64,000 nt of DNA from SCUS01 sp966211675 (GCA_966211675.1 CBIHPK010000002.1:1-64000), one strand, 5' to 3'. Shown: positions 55,530 through 64,000, counted from the stretch's first letter. The notes: a model not told the origin generated them from the sequence alone. A program made the numbers and translations.

Positions 55530-55535
55530 TACGCT
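55530..55535 (+). promoter_or_regulatory. Candidate -10 hexamer of the M1 peptidase gene
   Basis: TACGCT, 7 nt before the ATG at 55543 and 11 bp after the stop of the kinase gene. No Shine-Dalgarno. Same spacing as 28849 and 60736. Confidence 0.45.
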
Positions 55536-55542
55536 CTTCGCC

Positions 55543-57495
55543 ATGAGACCCCTCACGATGGCCTCGGCGCTGGGCTTCGCGCTGCTCTCCGCCGGCGTCC
55601 TCCACGCGCAGCCCGCGCCCTTCTACGACGTCACGCCGTCGCTGGCCTCGCTCCGGCCCGCGGCCCGCCAGTCCCTCGGCTCGTCCGGGGTCGGCCCCCT
55701 CGACTCGCTGCCCGGCTACAACCTCACGCTCACGGTCCAGCCCACGGCGCGGACCTTCGCCCTGCACGAGGAGCTGTACTTCACCAACACCGAGCGCTCG
55801 CCCATGCGCGAGGTGGTGCTGCGCCTCTACGCCAACGCGGTGCGCCCTCCCGCGCGCCGCCCTGGGGAGCCCGCGTGGGCGCCTCCGGTGCGCTTCACCC
55901 GAGGGGCCTGCGTCGCGACCACCTGCGCGGTGAGCGCCGAGTCGCCGTCGGTCCTCGTGGTCCGACCGGGCGCTCCGCTCGCTCCCGGCGCGAGGCTGCG
56001 CGTGACGCTCGACCTCGAGGCGACGCTCCCGGAGATCGCCGCCGGGCGCACCGGCCTGATGGCGCAGGGGATGGAGTCCCTCAGCGCGCTCTCCGCGGGC
56101 GAGAGCGGCGGCGACTACGGGCTGCTCGCGGTGGGCGACGGCGTGATGAGCATGGCCAACTTCTACCCGGTGCTCGCTCGCCGCGTGGACGGCCGCTGGG
56201 AGCGCACGGACGGAGGCGCGGTCGGAGACCTCGGCTCCGATGACCTGTCCAATGTCCACGCGCTCATCGACCTGCCCTCGGGCTACACCCTCGCGACGAC
56301 CGGGACGGTGCTGCGCCGGGCCGAGGCCGCGGGGCGACAGCGGGTGGAGATCGGCGCGGCGGTGGTGCGCGACTTCGCGGTGATGACGGGCGCGACGCTG
56401 GAGGTCGCCACGCGCCGGGTGGGCGACGTGGAGGTGCGCTCGATCTTCCAGCGGCAGCACCGCGAGGCGGGACGGCGCGTGCTCGACGTGGCGGCCAGCG
56501 CGCTCGAGGTCTTCCAGCGGCGCTTCGGCCCCTATCCCTACGTCGACCTCGACGTGGTCGAGGCTCCGCTCGTGGGGGGCGCCGGGGGCGTGGAGTTCCC
56601 GGGGCTGGTCACCGTCGCGAGCATGTTCTACGGCGACGCCCCTGCGGTGCCGACGAGGGTGGGCGCTACCCCGGGCGGAGGGCTCGGCGACCTCGGGGGC
56701 CTGCTCTCCGCGCTGGGCGGTGGGGGTGGCGGCGCGTCGGCGATGCTCGGGCAGATGCTGCCGTCGATGCTGGAGTTCGTGACCGCCCACGAGGTGGCGC
56801 ACCAGTGGTGGCACGCGCTGGTGGGCAGCGACTCTCGCGCCCACCCCTTCATCGACGAGTCGCTCGCGCAGTGGTCGGCGGCGCTCTACCTGGAGGAGCG
56901 CTACGGCGCCGAGCGATCGCGCCGCGACGCCGACATGCAGATCAAGATGAACTACCAGTTCATGCGCACGCTGGGTCAGACCGACGCCGCGGTGGACCGC
57001 CCCGCGTCGGCCTTCGCGACGCCCATCGCGTACGCGGGCCTCGTCTACGGCAAGGGCCCCTACCTCTACAACGCGTGGCGCACGGCCGCGGGCGACCCGG
57101 TGTTCTGGCGAGCCATGCAGCGCTACGTGACGACGTGGCGCTTCCGCACGGCGCCTGCGACGGGCTTCCTCGACGCGCTCGTGGCGGAGGACCGCGCCCA
57201 CGCGGCGCGCTACCGGACGCTCGCCCGGCGCTGGCTGAACGAGGCCCACGGCGACGAGGACCTCGGCCAGATGGACCTCGGCGCCCTGGTGGGCAACCTG
57301 CTGGGCGGCCCCGGCGGACAGGCGTCGCCGGAGATGCAGGACGCGCTGCGGATGCTGGGTCCGCTGCTCCAGGGCATCGGTCGCCAGGGGGACGGCGGCG
57401 CTCCGTCGGGGCCCGCGGCGCCGGGCGGCGACGTCTCCCCGCAGCAGCTCCAGGAGCTCCTCAACGGCGTGATGCAGCAGCTCGAGACCCAGTAG
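55543..57495 (+). CDS. Secreted M1-family zinc metallopeptidase
   Basis: 650 residues. Signal peptide (SALGFALLSAGVLHA-QP). N-terminal beta domain as in aminopeptidase N; then GGAGGVEFPGLVTV in place of the GxMEN exopeptidase motif and the zinc site HEVAHQWWH (416-424) with the distal Glu in DESLAQW. A low-complexity insert GGGLGDLGGLLSALGGGGGGAS separates those two motifs, and a similar Gly/Gln-rich tail closes the protein. It probably degrades peptides outside the cell or in the periplasm; substrate unknown. Confidence 0.85.
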   Translation: MRPLTMASALGFALLSAGVLHAQPAPFYDVTPSLASLRPAARQSLGSSGVGPLDSLPGYNLTLTVQPTARTFALHEELYFTNTERSPMREVVLRLYANAVRPPARRPGEPAWAPPVRFTRGACVATTCAVSAESPSVLVVRPGAPLAPGARLRVTLDLEATLPEIAAGRTGLMAQGMESLSALSAGESGGDYGLLAVGDGVMSMANFYPVLARRVDGRWERTDGGAVGDLGSDDLSNVHALIDLPSGYTLATTGTVLRRAEAAGRQRVEIGAAVVRDFAVMTGATLEVATRRVGDVEVRSIFQRQHREAGRRVLDVAASALEVFQRRFGPYPYVDLDVVEAPLVGGAGGVEFPGLVTVASMFYGDAPAVPTRVGATPGGGLGDLGGLLSALGGGGGGASAMLGQMLPSMLEFVTAHEVAHQWWHALVGSDSRAHPFIDESLAQWSAALYLEERYGAERSRRDADMQIKMNYQFMRTLGQTDAAVDRPASAFATPIAYAGLVYGKGPYLYNAWRTAAGDPVFWRAMQRYVTTWRFRTAPATGFLDALVAEDRAHAARYRTLARRWLNEAHGDEDLGQMDLGALVGNLLGGPGGQASPEMQDALRMLGPLLQGIGRQGDGGAPSGPAAPGGDVSPQQLQELLNGVMQQLETQ

Positions 57496-57497
57496 CG

Positions 57498-58016
57498 ATG
57501 ACCACGACGCAGTCCGACGACCCGCTGGTGGTCCGCGCGGCGAGGCGCGAGGACATGGCCGCGGTGGTGGCGATCTACAACGACGCCGTGCTGCGCACGA
57601 CCGCGACCTTCGACTACGAGCCCCGCGAGCTCGCCCAGCAGCAGGGCCTCTTCGACGAGAAGACCCGCGACGGCTACGGCTTCCTCGTGGCCGACGACGC
57701 CGCTCGCGGGGTGCTGGGCTTCGCGACCTACGGGCTCTACCGCGGTCGCCCCGGCTGGCGCTTCGCCTGCGAGCACTCGGTCTACGTGGCCGACGACGCT
57801 CGTCGCCGAGGCATCGGTCGGAGGCTCATCGCGCCGCTGATCGAGCACGCCCGGGCGAGGGGCTTCCACACGATGGTGGGCGTGCTGGACGCGGGCAACG
57901 CGGCCTCGCTCGCGCTGCATCACTCCTGCGGCTTCAAGACCTTCGGGGTGCTGCGCGAAGGCGGCTACAAGTTCGACCGCTGGCTGGACGTGGCGATGGT
58001 CGGCATCCGGCTCTGA
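57498..58016 (+). CDS. GNAT N-acetyltransferase (Pat/MnaT type)
   Basis: 172 residues, 2 bp after the peptidase. VRAARREDMAAVVAIYNDAVLRTTATFDYEP is the substrate start typical of phosphinothricin/methionine-sulfone acetyltransferases; acetyl-CoA motif A VYVADDARRRGIGRRLIAPL and motif B GFKTFGVLREGGYKFDRW are intact. Likely detoxifies amino-acid analogues or modifies an amine. Confidence 0.85.
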   Translation: MTTTQSDDPLVVRAARREDMAAVVAIYNDAVLRTTATFDYEPRELAQQQGLFDEKTRDGYGFLVADDAARGVLGFATYGLYRGRPGWRFACEHSVYVADDARRRGIGRRLIAPLIEHARARGFHTMVGVLDAGNAASLALHHSCGFKTFGVLREGGYKFDRWLDVAMVGIRL

Positions 58017-58038
58017 AGGCCTCTCCCGACGCGGCGCC

Positions 58039-58479
58039 TCAGGCCTTCATCGCCCGGTCGTAGAGCACCACGGTGGCGGCCATCGCGACGTTGAGCGGGT
58101 ACGCCCCCGGGAGGATCACCGTGTCGTGCATCCGCATGATCCCTTCGGGCAGCGTGCCGTCCTCGGGACCGAGCAGGTAGACGCCCCTCGCGGGGTGCTT
58201 GTAGGTCCGGATGTCGAGCGCCCCGGGGGTGAGCTCCACGCAGACGAGCCGAGCGTTCGCGGGGATCGACCCGATGAAGTCCTCCATCGTCTTGAAGTGG
58301 AAGAGCGGGAGCGTGAGCTCGGCGCCGATCGAGCTCTGCTCCTGCGGGTTGCGGTTGCCCACGCTGAACACGAAGTCGGCCCCGAAGACCCGCGCCGTGC
58401 GGATCAACGCCCCGAAGTTGTGCGTGCGTTTGACGTTGTAGATGCCGATGCCGAGGTAGCCGTTCGCGGGGCTCTTCAC
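58039..58479 (-). CDS. TrmH/SpoU-family RNA 2'-O-methyltransferase
   Basis: 146 residues from GTG 58479, in the stop of the DUF3160 gene (GTGA). KRTHNFGALIRTARVFGADFVFSVG, LLGPEDGTLPEGIM, and PGAYPLNVAMAATVVLYDRA are SpoU motifs I-III; the SAM trefoil knot region is complete. It lacks an N-terminal substrate-binding domain, as in TrmL. Target probably tRNA or rRNA. Confidence 0.82.
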   Translation of the reverse strand: MKSPANGYLGIGIYNVKRTHNFGALIRTARVFGADFVFSVGNRNPQEQSSIGAELTLPLFHFKTMEDFIGSIPANARLVCVELTPGALDIRTYKHPARGVYLLGPEDGTLPEGIMRMHDTVILPGAYPLNVAMAATVVLYDRAMKA

Positions 58480-60728
58480 CGGGCACCGCCCGCGAGTGAG
58501 CCCCCCGCGAGCCAGGCGGGCGTCGTCGCCCTCGCGATCTCCGCGCGCCACCGCTGGTCCGTGAGCCGGTCGAAGCCCTCGGTCACCCGCTCACGGTAGC
58601 TCGACGCGAAGCCCACGTAGGCCCGCTCCCGCCCCGGAGCGCCCGCGACCACCACCATCGCCTGCGGCGCCGCGGTGCCGATGTGCAGCACCCGCCCCAC
58701 GGGCGCGCCGGACTCGTCCTCGGGCTGCGTGTGCACGTCCGCCACGATCGCCCGATCGGTGCCGAGCTGCATCCGCGGCTCGTACAGGTCGTAGAGCCAG
58801 CCGCCGTCGACGCGCGTCTCCGTGGCGCACACCACGTTCACCTCGCGGGCGTTGAGGCCGAGGTTCACCCACGCGAGCTGAGCCTCCGTGGGCTCCGCGC
58901 CCGACCGCTCCCGCTCGGCGATCTCCCCCAGCCGGCGCACCACCTCGCGCGCCCCGGCGGACCAGCGCGTCCAGCGGGTGCGCGCGGCCTCGTCGCGCCA
59001 CGGGACGCTCGCCACCAGCGACTGCGCCCGCTCGGTCCATCGAGCCAGCGCGCTCCACACCGCGGGGTAGGGGTCGACGTAGGCCTGCGGGTACGAGCAC
59101 CCCAGCGACATCGTGTACGACTGCGCCGCGTAGAGCACCATGTCGTGGCGGACCTCCGCCCACGCCGCCATCTGCGTGTTGAGGAGCCGACGTCCCCACG
59201 CCTCGGTGGTCATCGTCGCGGGCAGCGTGGTGCCCTCCGAGAGCGCCTCCCTCGGAGAGAGCGTGCGCAGCGCGGCGGTCCACGAGGCGTAGAGGCTATC
59301 CCGCCAGTAGCTCGCCTCGTGGGCGTCCACGAGCTCGCGCGCGGTGACCAGCTCCGTCGCGTAGTCGTGGCGGTCGAGCGAGGAGCGCAGCAGCGCGGCG
59401 GCCTGGTCGTTGCCGAGCGCGGCGAAGGCGGCGTCGAGCGGATCGGGCATCATCCGCGGGACGCGGCCCCCGTCGACGCGGTCGAAGCTCACCCGCGAGA
59501 GCACCATCGAGTCGGGCGTGTAGCGCTGCGGCGCGAAGGAGAAGGTCACCGGCTGCGGCACCGTCCCGTCGTAGCCGTCGGGGTGCACCAGCAGCGAGGT
59601 GGCCACCCGGGGACGCTCGCCCCGCTGCGCGTCGATGAGCGAGAGCAGGCGCTCGTCGGAGGCGTTGGCGGGCTCTCTTCCCACCGCCGTCGCGAGGGCG
59701 TCGAGGTCCGCGTAGGTCAGCGCCTCGGGCTCGCCCGCGAAGGCCCCGATGGCCTGCTCGACGCGGGTGAAGGCCGCGCGCGTCGGGGCGTCGGAGAGCG
59801 AGCGCATCGCGAGCGCGGCCGAGAGCTGGCGGCGTCGCAGCACCCGCCGACCCTCGACCACGTCCACCAGCCGGAGACCCTCCCTCCCCAGGAACATCAC
59901 CGCCCGGAAGTACCGCTCCCTCGACGGCTCTCCGGCGTAGTGGCCGCGAGGGCGCATCTGCGAGAGGTCCACGTCTCGGGGGCTGCCGAAGAGCTCGATG
60001 CGCGCGTTGCCGGTGCCCGCGCTCGCCGCCGCGACGAGCGCTCGAACGGCCGCCGCGTCCGCCCCGGCCACGGGCTCGATCGGGGTCCCTTCGAGGAGGC
60101 CTCTCGCGGTCGTGAGGTAGGTGTCGAGGTCGATCCGGGTGTCGCGAGGGAGGGCCGCGCCCGATGGGCCCGAGAGGGCCTGGTGCAGCCCCGCGAGCCC
60201 CTCGGAGAGGGAGCGAGCGAGGGCGTGCTCCTCGATGTCGGCGACCAGGGTGTCGAAGCTCTCGTGGAGCGCGTTGAAGATCACGTCCGCGCTCAGATAG
60301 ACGGGCTGATCGGCCAGGTAGAGCGAGACGTAGCCGGAGATGAAGTTGGGCCGGTGCAGCCGCGGCGCGAGGGCGAAGCCGCGAGCCCTCAGCTGGTCGA
60401 GCTCCTCCCCCCGGAGCGCGAAGGGACCGCGCTGCACCGTGGACATCCCCTCCACGTCGTCGGGGTCGAGCTCCGTCTCTCCGGCGAAGGGCACTGAGTG
60501 TCGCGAGAGCAGCTCCGTCGGCGTCAGCCGGTGATCCGTCGGCAGGCGCGCTCGCATCGCCGCCCGGTCGAGCGCGGCGGCCGGAGCGACGTACCGCGCG
60601 ACCGCCCCCAGCGGCCCGCCCGCCCCCGGCGGCTGGCGCGACGCCGAGCGCACCCGGTGCCTCGCGGTGCCGCACGCGACCAGGGCCACCACCGACATCG
60701 CCAACACCGTGCCGCGCTGCGCTCTCAT
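58476..60728 (-). CDS. DUF3160 lipoprotein
   Basis: 750 residues from ATG 60728 (ATG 60740 is possible). Lipobox VALVAC. Repeated helical domain with RPNFISGYVSLYLADQPVYLSADVIFNALHESFDTL, FRAVMFLGREGLRLVD, SFAPQRYTPDSMVLSRVSFDRVDG, LNTQMAAWAEVRHDMVLYAAQSYTMSLGCSYPQAYVDPYPAVW are the DUF3160 marks. Function unknown; secreted helical scaffold. TATGGT lies 7 nt before the start. Operon with a SpoU methyltransferase, with no evident functional link. Confidence 0.85.
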   Translation of the reverse strand: MRAQRGTVLAMSVVALVACGTARHRVRSASRQPPGAGGPLGAVARYVAPAAALDRAAMRARLPTDHRLTPTELLSRHSVPFAGETELDPDDVEGMSTVQRGPFALRGEELDQLRARGFALAPRLHRPNFISGYVSLYLADQPVYLSADVIFNALHESFDTLVADIEEHALARSLSEGLAGLHQALSGPSGAALPRDTRIDLDTYLTTARGLLEGTPIEPVAGADAAAVRALVAAASAGTGNARIELFGSPRDVDLSQMRPRGHYAGEPSRERYFRAVMFLGREGLRLVDVVEGRRVLRRRQLSAALAMRSLSDAPTRAAFTRVEQAIGAFAGEPEALTYADLDALATAVGREPANASDERLLSLIDAQRGERPRVATSLLVHPDGYDGTVPQPVTFSFAPQRYTPDSMVLSRVSFDRVDGGRVPRMMPDPLDAAFAALGNDQAAALLRSSLDRHDYATELVTARELVDAHEASYWRDSLYASWTAALRTLSPREALSEGTTLPATMTTEAWGRRLLNTQMAAWAEVRHDMVLYAAQSYTMSLGCSYPQAYVDPYPAVWSALARWTERAQSLVASVPWRDEAARTRWTRWSAGAREVVRRLGEIAERERSGAEPTEAQLAWVNLGLNAREVNVVCATETRVDGGWLYDLYEPRMQLGTDRAIVADVHTQPEDESGAPVGRVLHIGTAAPQAMVVVAGAPGRERAYVGFASSYRERVTEGFDRLTDQRWRAEIARATTPAWLAGGSLAGGAR

Positions 60729-60735
60729 GGCGCGG

Positions 60736-60741
60736 ACCATA
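60736..60741 (-). promoter_or_regulatory. Candidate -10 hexamer of the DUF3160 gene
   Basis: TATGGT on the minus strand, 7 nt before the ATG at 60728, no Shine-Dalgarno. Confidence 0.45.
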
Positions 60742-60756
60742 TCGCGACCCGCACCG

Positions 60757-61851
60757 CTACGACCGACCGGGGCCCAGCAGCCCGCCGCCGCCGCGCGATC
60801 CCCTGGAGCCGTCGACGCCCTTGTGGAGCACCAGGCTCTTGCCCGCCTCGCGTCCCTGGGCGTGGGCCGAGGTGCGCGTGGCCGCCGCGCGGCTGATGGT
60901 GCGCACCCTCGGATACCTGCGCTGGTAATACTCGTCCAGCGCCGGGTCGCCCGCCCACACGAGGCCCGTCTCCTGCTGGCCCTTTCGCTCGGCGCGCAGC
61001 TTCTCGAGGAAGCCCATCATCACGCCGGTGCGGTACGCGCGGCGGTCGCGGTCGCCGGTGAGCCGGTGCTGGCGCTTGTGCAGCGTCCACCGGGCGTCCG
61101 CGGTGTGGTCGAGGAAGGAGTGGACGTACTCGGCCATGGAGACGTTCTCCGGCGTGCCGATGACCTCCAGCACCGAGCCCGCGCGGCCCTCTCGAACGCG
61201 CCACACGTTGACCCAGATGCACTGCACGAAGAAGTGCTCCGACAGGATCGCCGCCAGGAAGCGCGACGCCTCCTCCACCCGCCCGCTGGGCTCTCCCAGG
61301 TGCTTGTGGATGTAGCCCCTCGCGGCCTTCGCCCGCACCGCGTCGAGGTTGTACTTGAGCATGAGCTTCTGCGCGGTGTTCATCGCGGTCTGCGCCTCGT
61401 GCTCGTTGGGGCTGCCGGCCAGCGCGAGCAGCTTGGCGATCTTGTCGAGCGCCGAGGCCGTCGCCGCGTCCGTCGACCCGCTCGCCGAGGGCACCCCCGT
61501 GGCGCCGCCGTCGATGCCCCGGTCCGCGCACACCCGCTGAAACACCGGGCCGTGCGCGGTCTCGTCGCGCACGCCGATGACCTCGTCGACGAACTGGTGC
61601 GCCATCTCGTGCTTGAGCACCTCCAGCACCACGCCCCAGGGCTGGTCGATCAGGAAGCGCCGCGACAGCTCGATGGCCCGCTCGCCGCGCATCCAGCGGC
61701 CGAGGAAGCCCGTCGCGCTGGAGAGGCGCATCGCGGGCGGGCGCATGCGGTCCTGGAAGAGGCCGTAGTTGAGGTTGCGCCAGTCGTCCGTGAGGGCGCG
61801 CAGGGCGGCGGCGGCGAGGTCGGCGGAGAGTTCTTCGAGCTTCGATTCCAT
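60757..61851 (-). CDS. SprT-like metalloprotein with DUF2786 domain
   Basis: 364 residues from ATG 61851. N-terminal SprT-type zinc metallopeptidase domain with KHEMAHQFVDE (HExxH) and AHGPVFQRVC for the third ligand; central DUF2786 region LDKIAKLLALAGSPNEHEAQTAMNTAQKLMLKYNL; a C-terminal domain of about 150 residues with RRAYRTGVMMGFLEKL and a basic Gly-rich tail. SprT proteins are DNA-protein cross-link-type proteases; this fusion has no known substrate. Divergent from aguA. Confidence 0.8.
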   Translation of the reverse strand: MESKLEELSADLAAAALRALTDDWRNLNYGLFQDRMRPPAMRLSSATGFLGRWMRGERAIELSRRFLIDQPWGVVLEVLKHEMAHQFVDEVIGVRDETAHGPVFQRVCADRGIDGGATGVPSASGSTDAATASALDKIAKLLALAGSPNEHEAQTAMNTAQKLMLKYNLDAVRAKAARGYIHKHLGEPSGRVEEASRFLAAILSEHFFVQCIWVNVWRVREGRAGSVLEVIGTPENVSMAEYVHSFLDHTADARWTLHKRQHRLTGDRDRRAYRTGVMMGFLEKLRAERKGQQETGLVWAGDPALDEYYQRRYPRVRTISRAAATRTSAHAQGREAGKSLVLHKGVDGSRGSRGGGGLLGPGRS

Positions 61852-61917
61852 CGGCAGGCGCAGCAAGAGAGCACACGCCCCCGGACCGGGCCAGTTGGCG
61901 TCGCGGGGCCCCGCGGG

Positions 61918-61923
61918 TAGTGT
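61918..61923 (+). promoter_or_regulatory. Candidate -10 hexamer of aguA
   Basis: TAGTGT, 11 nt before the ATG at 61935; no Shine-Dalgarno in the gap. Confidence 0.4.
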
Positions 61924-61934
61924 CACCGGCCCCG

Positions 61935-62984
61935 ATGATCACCGACGCGATTCTCCAGCCCGCCGAGTGGGCCCCGCACGACGCCGTGTGGCTCGCCTGG
62001 CCCAGCCACGAAGAACTCTGGAAGCTCGCTCTGCCCGAGGCGAGGCGCTCCTTCACGGCGCTCGCCCGCGCCATCGCCCGCCACGGCGGCGAGCGGCTGG
62101 AGGTGCTCGCGCCCGACGCCGTCGAGGAGACCGTCGCCCGCGCCGCGCTCGAGGGGCTCGACGCGCGCTTCCACCAGATTCCCTTCGGCGACATCTGGGT
62201 GCGCGACACGCTCCCGGTCTTCATGCACGACCGCGACGGCTCCGTCGTCGCCTCGCGCTTCGCCTTCAACGGCTGGGGCGGCAAATACAACCTCCGGTAT
62301 GACGACACCGTCGGCGACGCGGTCGCGAGGGCCTCGGGATTTCGCACCCTCCGCCACGAGCTGGTGCTGGAGGGCGGCAGCATCGAGGTCGACGGCGAGG
62401 GCACCGTGCTCAGCTCTCGGCAGTGCCTGCTCAACCCCAACCGCAACCCCGGGATGGACGAGGCCGCCATCACCCGCGCCGTCCTCGACGCCTTCGGCGG
62501 CACCACCCTGCTCTGGGTCACCGACGGCCTCCTCAACGACCACACCGACGGGCACATCGACACCATCGCGCGCTTCGTCGCCCCTGGCGTCATCGCCCTG
62601 ATGGAGCCCTCCGGCAGCGACGACCCCAACCGGGACATCCTGCTCCGACTGCGCGACGAGCTCACCGGTCAGCGCGACGCGCTCGGCCGCCCCATCGAGC
62701 TCGTCTACGTCCCGTCGCCGGGCCGCGTCGAGGACGACGACGGCCGGGTGATGCCCGCGAGCCACCTGAACTTCTACATCGGCAACCGCACCGTGGTGGT
62801 CCCGACCTACGGCACCCGCTACGACGCCGCCGCCGCGAGGGCCGTCGAGAAGCTCTTCCCCGGTCGCCACGTCGAGGCCGTCGACGCGCGGGCCATCCTC
62901 GAGGGCGGCGGAGCCTTCCACTGCATCACCCAGCAGCAGCCCACGCGCCGCCTGCCCAACGGGAGCTCAAGCCAGACGCCATGA
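61935..62984 (+). CDS. aguA: Agmatine deiminase
   Basis: 349 residues. WAPHDAVWLAWPSHEELW, FGDIWVRDTLPVF, FNGWGGKYNLRYDD, LEGGSIEVDGEGTVLSS, NDHTDGHIDTIARFV and the C-terminal catalytic GGAFHCITQQQP (Cys) are the peptidyl-arginine-deiminase-type agmatine deiminase motifs. It converts agmatine to N-carbamoylputrescine plus ammonia, cytosolic. It overlaps aguB by 4 bp. Confidence 0.93.
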   Translation: MITDAILQPAEWAPHDAVWLAWPSHEELWKLALPEARRSFTALARAIARHGGERLEVLAPDAVEETVARAALEGLDARFHQIPFGDIWVRDTLPVFMHDRDGSVVASRFAFNGWGGKYNLRYDDTVGDAVARASGFRTLRHELVLEGGSIEVDGEGTVLSSRQCLLNPNRNPGMDEAAITRAVLDAFGGTTLLWVTDGLLNDHTDGHIDTIARFVAPGVIALMEPSGSDDPNRDILLRLRDELTGQRDALGRPIELVYVPSPGRVEDDDGRVMPASHLNFYIGNRTVVVPTYGTRYDAAAARAVEKLFPGRHVEAVDARAILEGGGAFHCITQQQPTRRLPNGSSSQTP

Positions 62985-63847
62985 AGACCACCGTCGCGGT
63001 CATCCAGTGTCCGCTCGGCGATGACCGGGAGACCAACGTCGCCCGGGTCATCGACCACGTCCGCTCCGCCGCCGCGCGGGGCGCCAACGTCATCCTGCCC
63101 CCCGAGCTCTTCGAGGGGCCCTATTTCTGCCGCGTGGAGGACGAGCGCGAGCTGCTCCGCGCGATGCCCTTCGAGAACAACCCCACCATCGCCCGCTTCT
63201 CCGAGCTCGCCCGGGAGCTCGGGGTTGTGATCCCGGTGTCCTTCTTCGAGGTGGCGGGGCAGGCCTACTACAACAGCCTCGCGATGGTGGACGCGGACGG
63301 CGCGGTGATGGGCCTCTATCGCAAGAGCCACATCCCCGATGGTCCGGGCTACGAGGAGAAGTTCTACTTCCGCCCCGGCGACACCGGCTTCAAGGTCTGG
63401 AACACCCGCCACGGCAGCCTCGGCGTCGGCATCTGCTGGGACCAGTGGTACCCCGAGTGCGCCCGCGCGATGATGCTGATGGGCGCCGAGCTGCTGCTCT
63501 ATCCCACGGCCATCGGCAGCGAGCCGCACGACCCCTCGCTCGACACCCGCGACCCGTGGCAGCGCGCCATGATCGGCCACGCGGTCTCCAACGTGGTGCC
63601 CGTGTGCGGCGCCAACCGCATCGGCACCGAGGACGGTCAGCTCTTCTACGGCAGCTCCTTCTGCGCCGACCACCGCGGCGACATGGTGGCCGAGCTCTCC
63701 CGCACCGAGGAGGGGGCCGCCATCGCCGCCTTCGACCTGGCGCTCTCCCGACGGATGCGCGGCGCCTGGGGCTTCTTCCGCGACCGGCGCGCCGACCTCT
63801 ACGACGTGCTCCTCACCGCGGACGGGCGTCGACCGGTCAAGCCATGA
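62981..63847 (+). CDS. aguB: N-carbamoylputrescine amidase
   Basis: 288 residues, nitrilase fold with catalytic Glu in PPELFEG, Lys in YRKSHIPDGPGYEEKFYF and Cys in GICWDQWYPECARAM, the specific form of the AguB branch. It hydrolyses N-carbamoylputrescine to putrescine, CO2 and ammonia, completing arginine-to-putrescine conversion. Starts in the aguA stop (ATGA) and overlaps the next gene likewise. Confidence 0.93.
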   Translation: MKTTVAVIQCPLGDDRETNVARVIDHVRSAAARGANVILPPELFEGPYFCRVEDERELLRAMPFENNPTIARFSELARELGVVIPVSFFEVAGQAYYNSLAMVDADGAVMGLYRKSHIPDGPGYEEKFYFRPGDTGFKVWNTRHGSLGVGICWDQWYPECARAMMLMGAELLLYPTAIGSEPHDPSLDTRDPWQRAMIGHAVSNVVPVCGANRIGTEDGQLFYGSSFCADHRGDMVAELSRTEEGAAIAAFDLALSRRMRGAWGFFRDRRADLYDVLLTADGRRPVKP

Positions 63848-64000
63848 CGGCCCGCGCCTTCGCCGCGCTCCCTCCCTTGAAGCCCGGCGACGCCGTGGCG
63901 GTCATCGCCCCGAGCGGCCCGACGGACCACGCCGAGCTCGACGCCGGCGTGGCCTGGTGCGCGGGGCGGTATCGGGTGAGCGTCGGGGCGTCGGCGAAGC
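63844..64000 (+). CDS. LD-carboxypeptidase (S66 family), 5' part
   Basis: Begins with ATG in the stop of aguB and runs beyond the window. The visible 52 residues (ALPPLKPGDAVAVIAPSGPTD) match the N-terminus of muramoyl-tetrapeptide LD-carboxypeptidase/MccF proteins, which trim peptidoglycan peptides or cleave microcin-type amides. Its serine triad lies outside. Coupling to polyamine synthesis is not explained. Confidence 0.7.
   Translation, partial: MTARAFAALPPLKPGDAVAVIAPSGPTDHAELDAGVAWCAGRYRVSVGASAK

Overview
The window is high-GC (about 70 % or more by eye), densely coded, and looks like a chromosomal segment of a myxobacterium-like Myxococcota, probably a Polyangiales/Sandaracinus-type organism. 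The pointers are many lipoproteins and Cys-rich secreted proteins with Asp/Ala-rich linkers, a C-terminus of MYXO-CTERM type, two Ser/Thr kinases with Pro-rich tails, an OmpA-like protein with thrombospondin-3 calcium repeats, and GTG/TTG starts with 4-bp ATGA/GTGA overlaps. I saw no tRNA, rRNA, insertion sequence, CRISPR array or phage gene.

Layout. (1) 2-8565: end of a secreted/periplasmic protein, then a glycan locus: GT2 transferase and HpcH/HpaI-type lyase on the plus strand, facing a minus-strand operon of membrane GT-C-like protein, TPP enzyme, SDR and sugar-phosphate cyclase. The operon is divergent from another SDR across a double palindromic operator. (2) 8593-21911: a 1,759-residue Cys-repeat/FG-GAP lipoprotein, an acyl-CoA dehydrogenase with a DAACS transporter, a MYXO-CTERM protein, a lipase-like lipoprotein and small proteins. 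(3) 21916-28773: a minus-strand array in which pqqD, pqqE, an unknown 376-residue protein, a di-haem oxidoreductase and an imelysin are tightly coupled, followed by a phosphoesterase and a small haem lipoprotein. (4) 28862-31975: NtrY-like kinase, outer-membrane barrel, FabL-like reductase. (5) 31997-40686: a nitrite/NO locus (nirK with fused cytochrome c, nirV, SCO, barrel, Crp/Fnr regulator, radical SAM/SPASM protein, protoporphyrinogen oxidase, nnrS), preceded by a Crp/Fnr-type palindrome and an SD-overlapping hairpin. (6) 40700-64000: mostly housekeeping genes: mpl-RNase R, OmpA-like protein, two kinases, an rlmI-HAD-methyltransferase-DUF167 operon, M1 peptidase, DUF3160 lipoprotein, SprT/DUF2786 protein, and the agmatine-to-putrescine pair aguA-aguB leading into an LD-carboxypeptidase.

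How the parts work together. The nitrite locus forms a coherent unit: NirK reduces nitrite to NO, SCO/NirV plausibly assist the copper enzyme, the Crp/Fnr protein is the likely regulator, and NnrS handles NO stress. The PQQ-linked operon joins genuine-looking PqqD and PqqE to two periplasmic iron-uptake-type proteins without pqqA, pqqB or pqqC, and is the most unusual arrangement here. A second window-wide signal is a TANNNT hexamer 7-13 nt before seven start codons that lack a Shine-Dalgarno, suggesting leaderless or nearly leaderless transcripts. All family names are from reading motifs by eye; no search was run.
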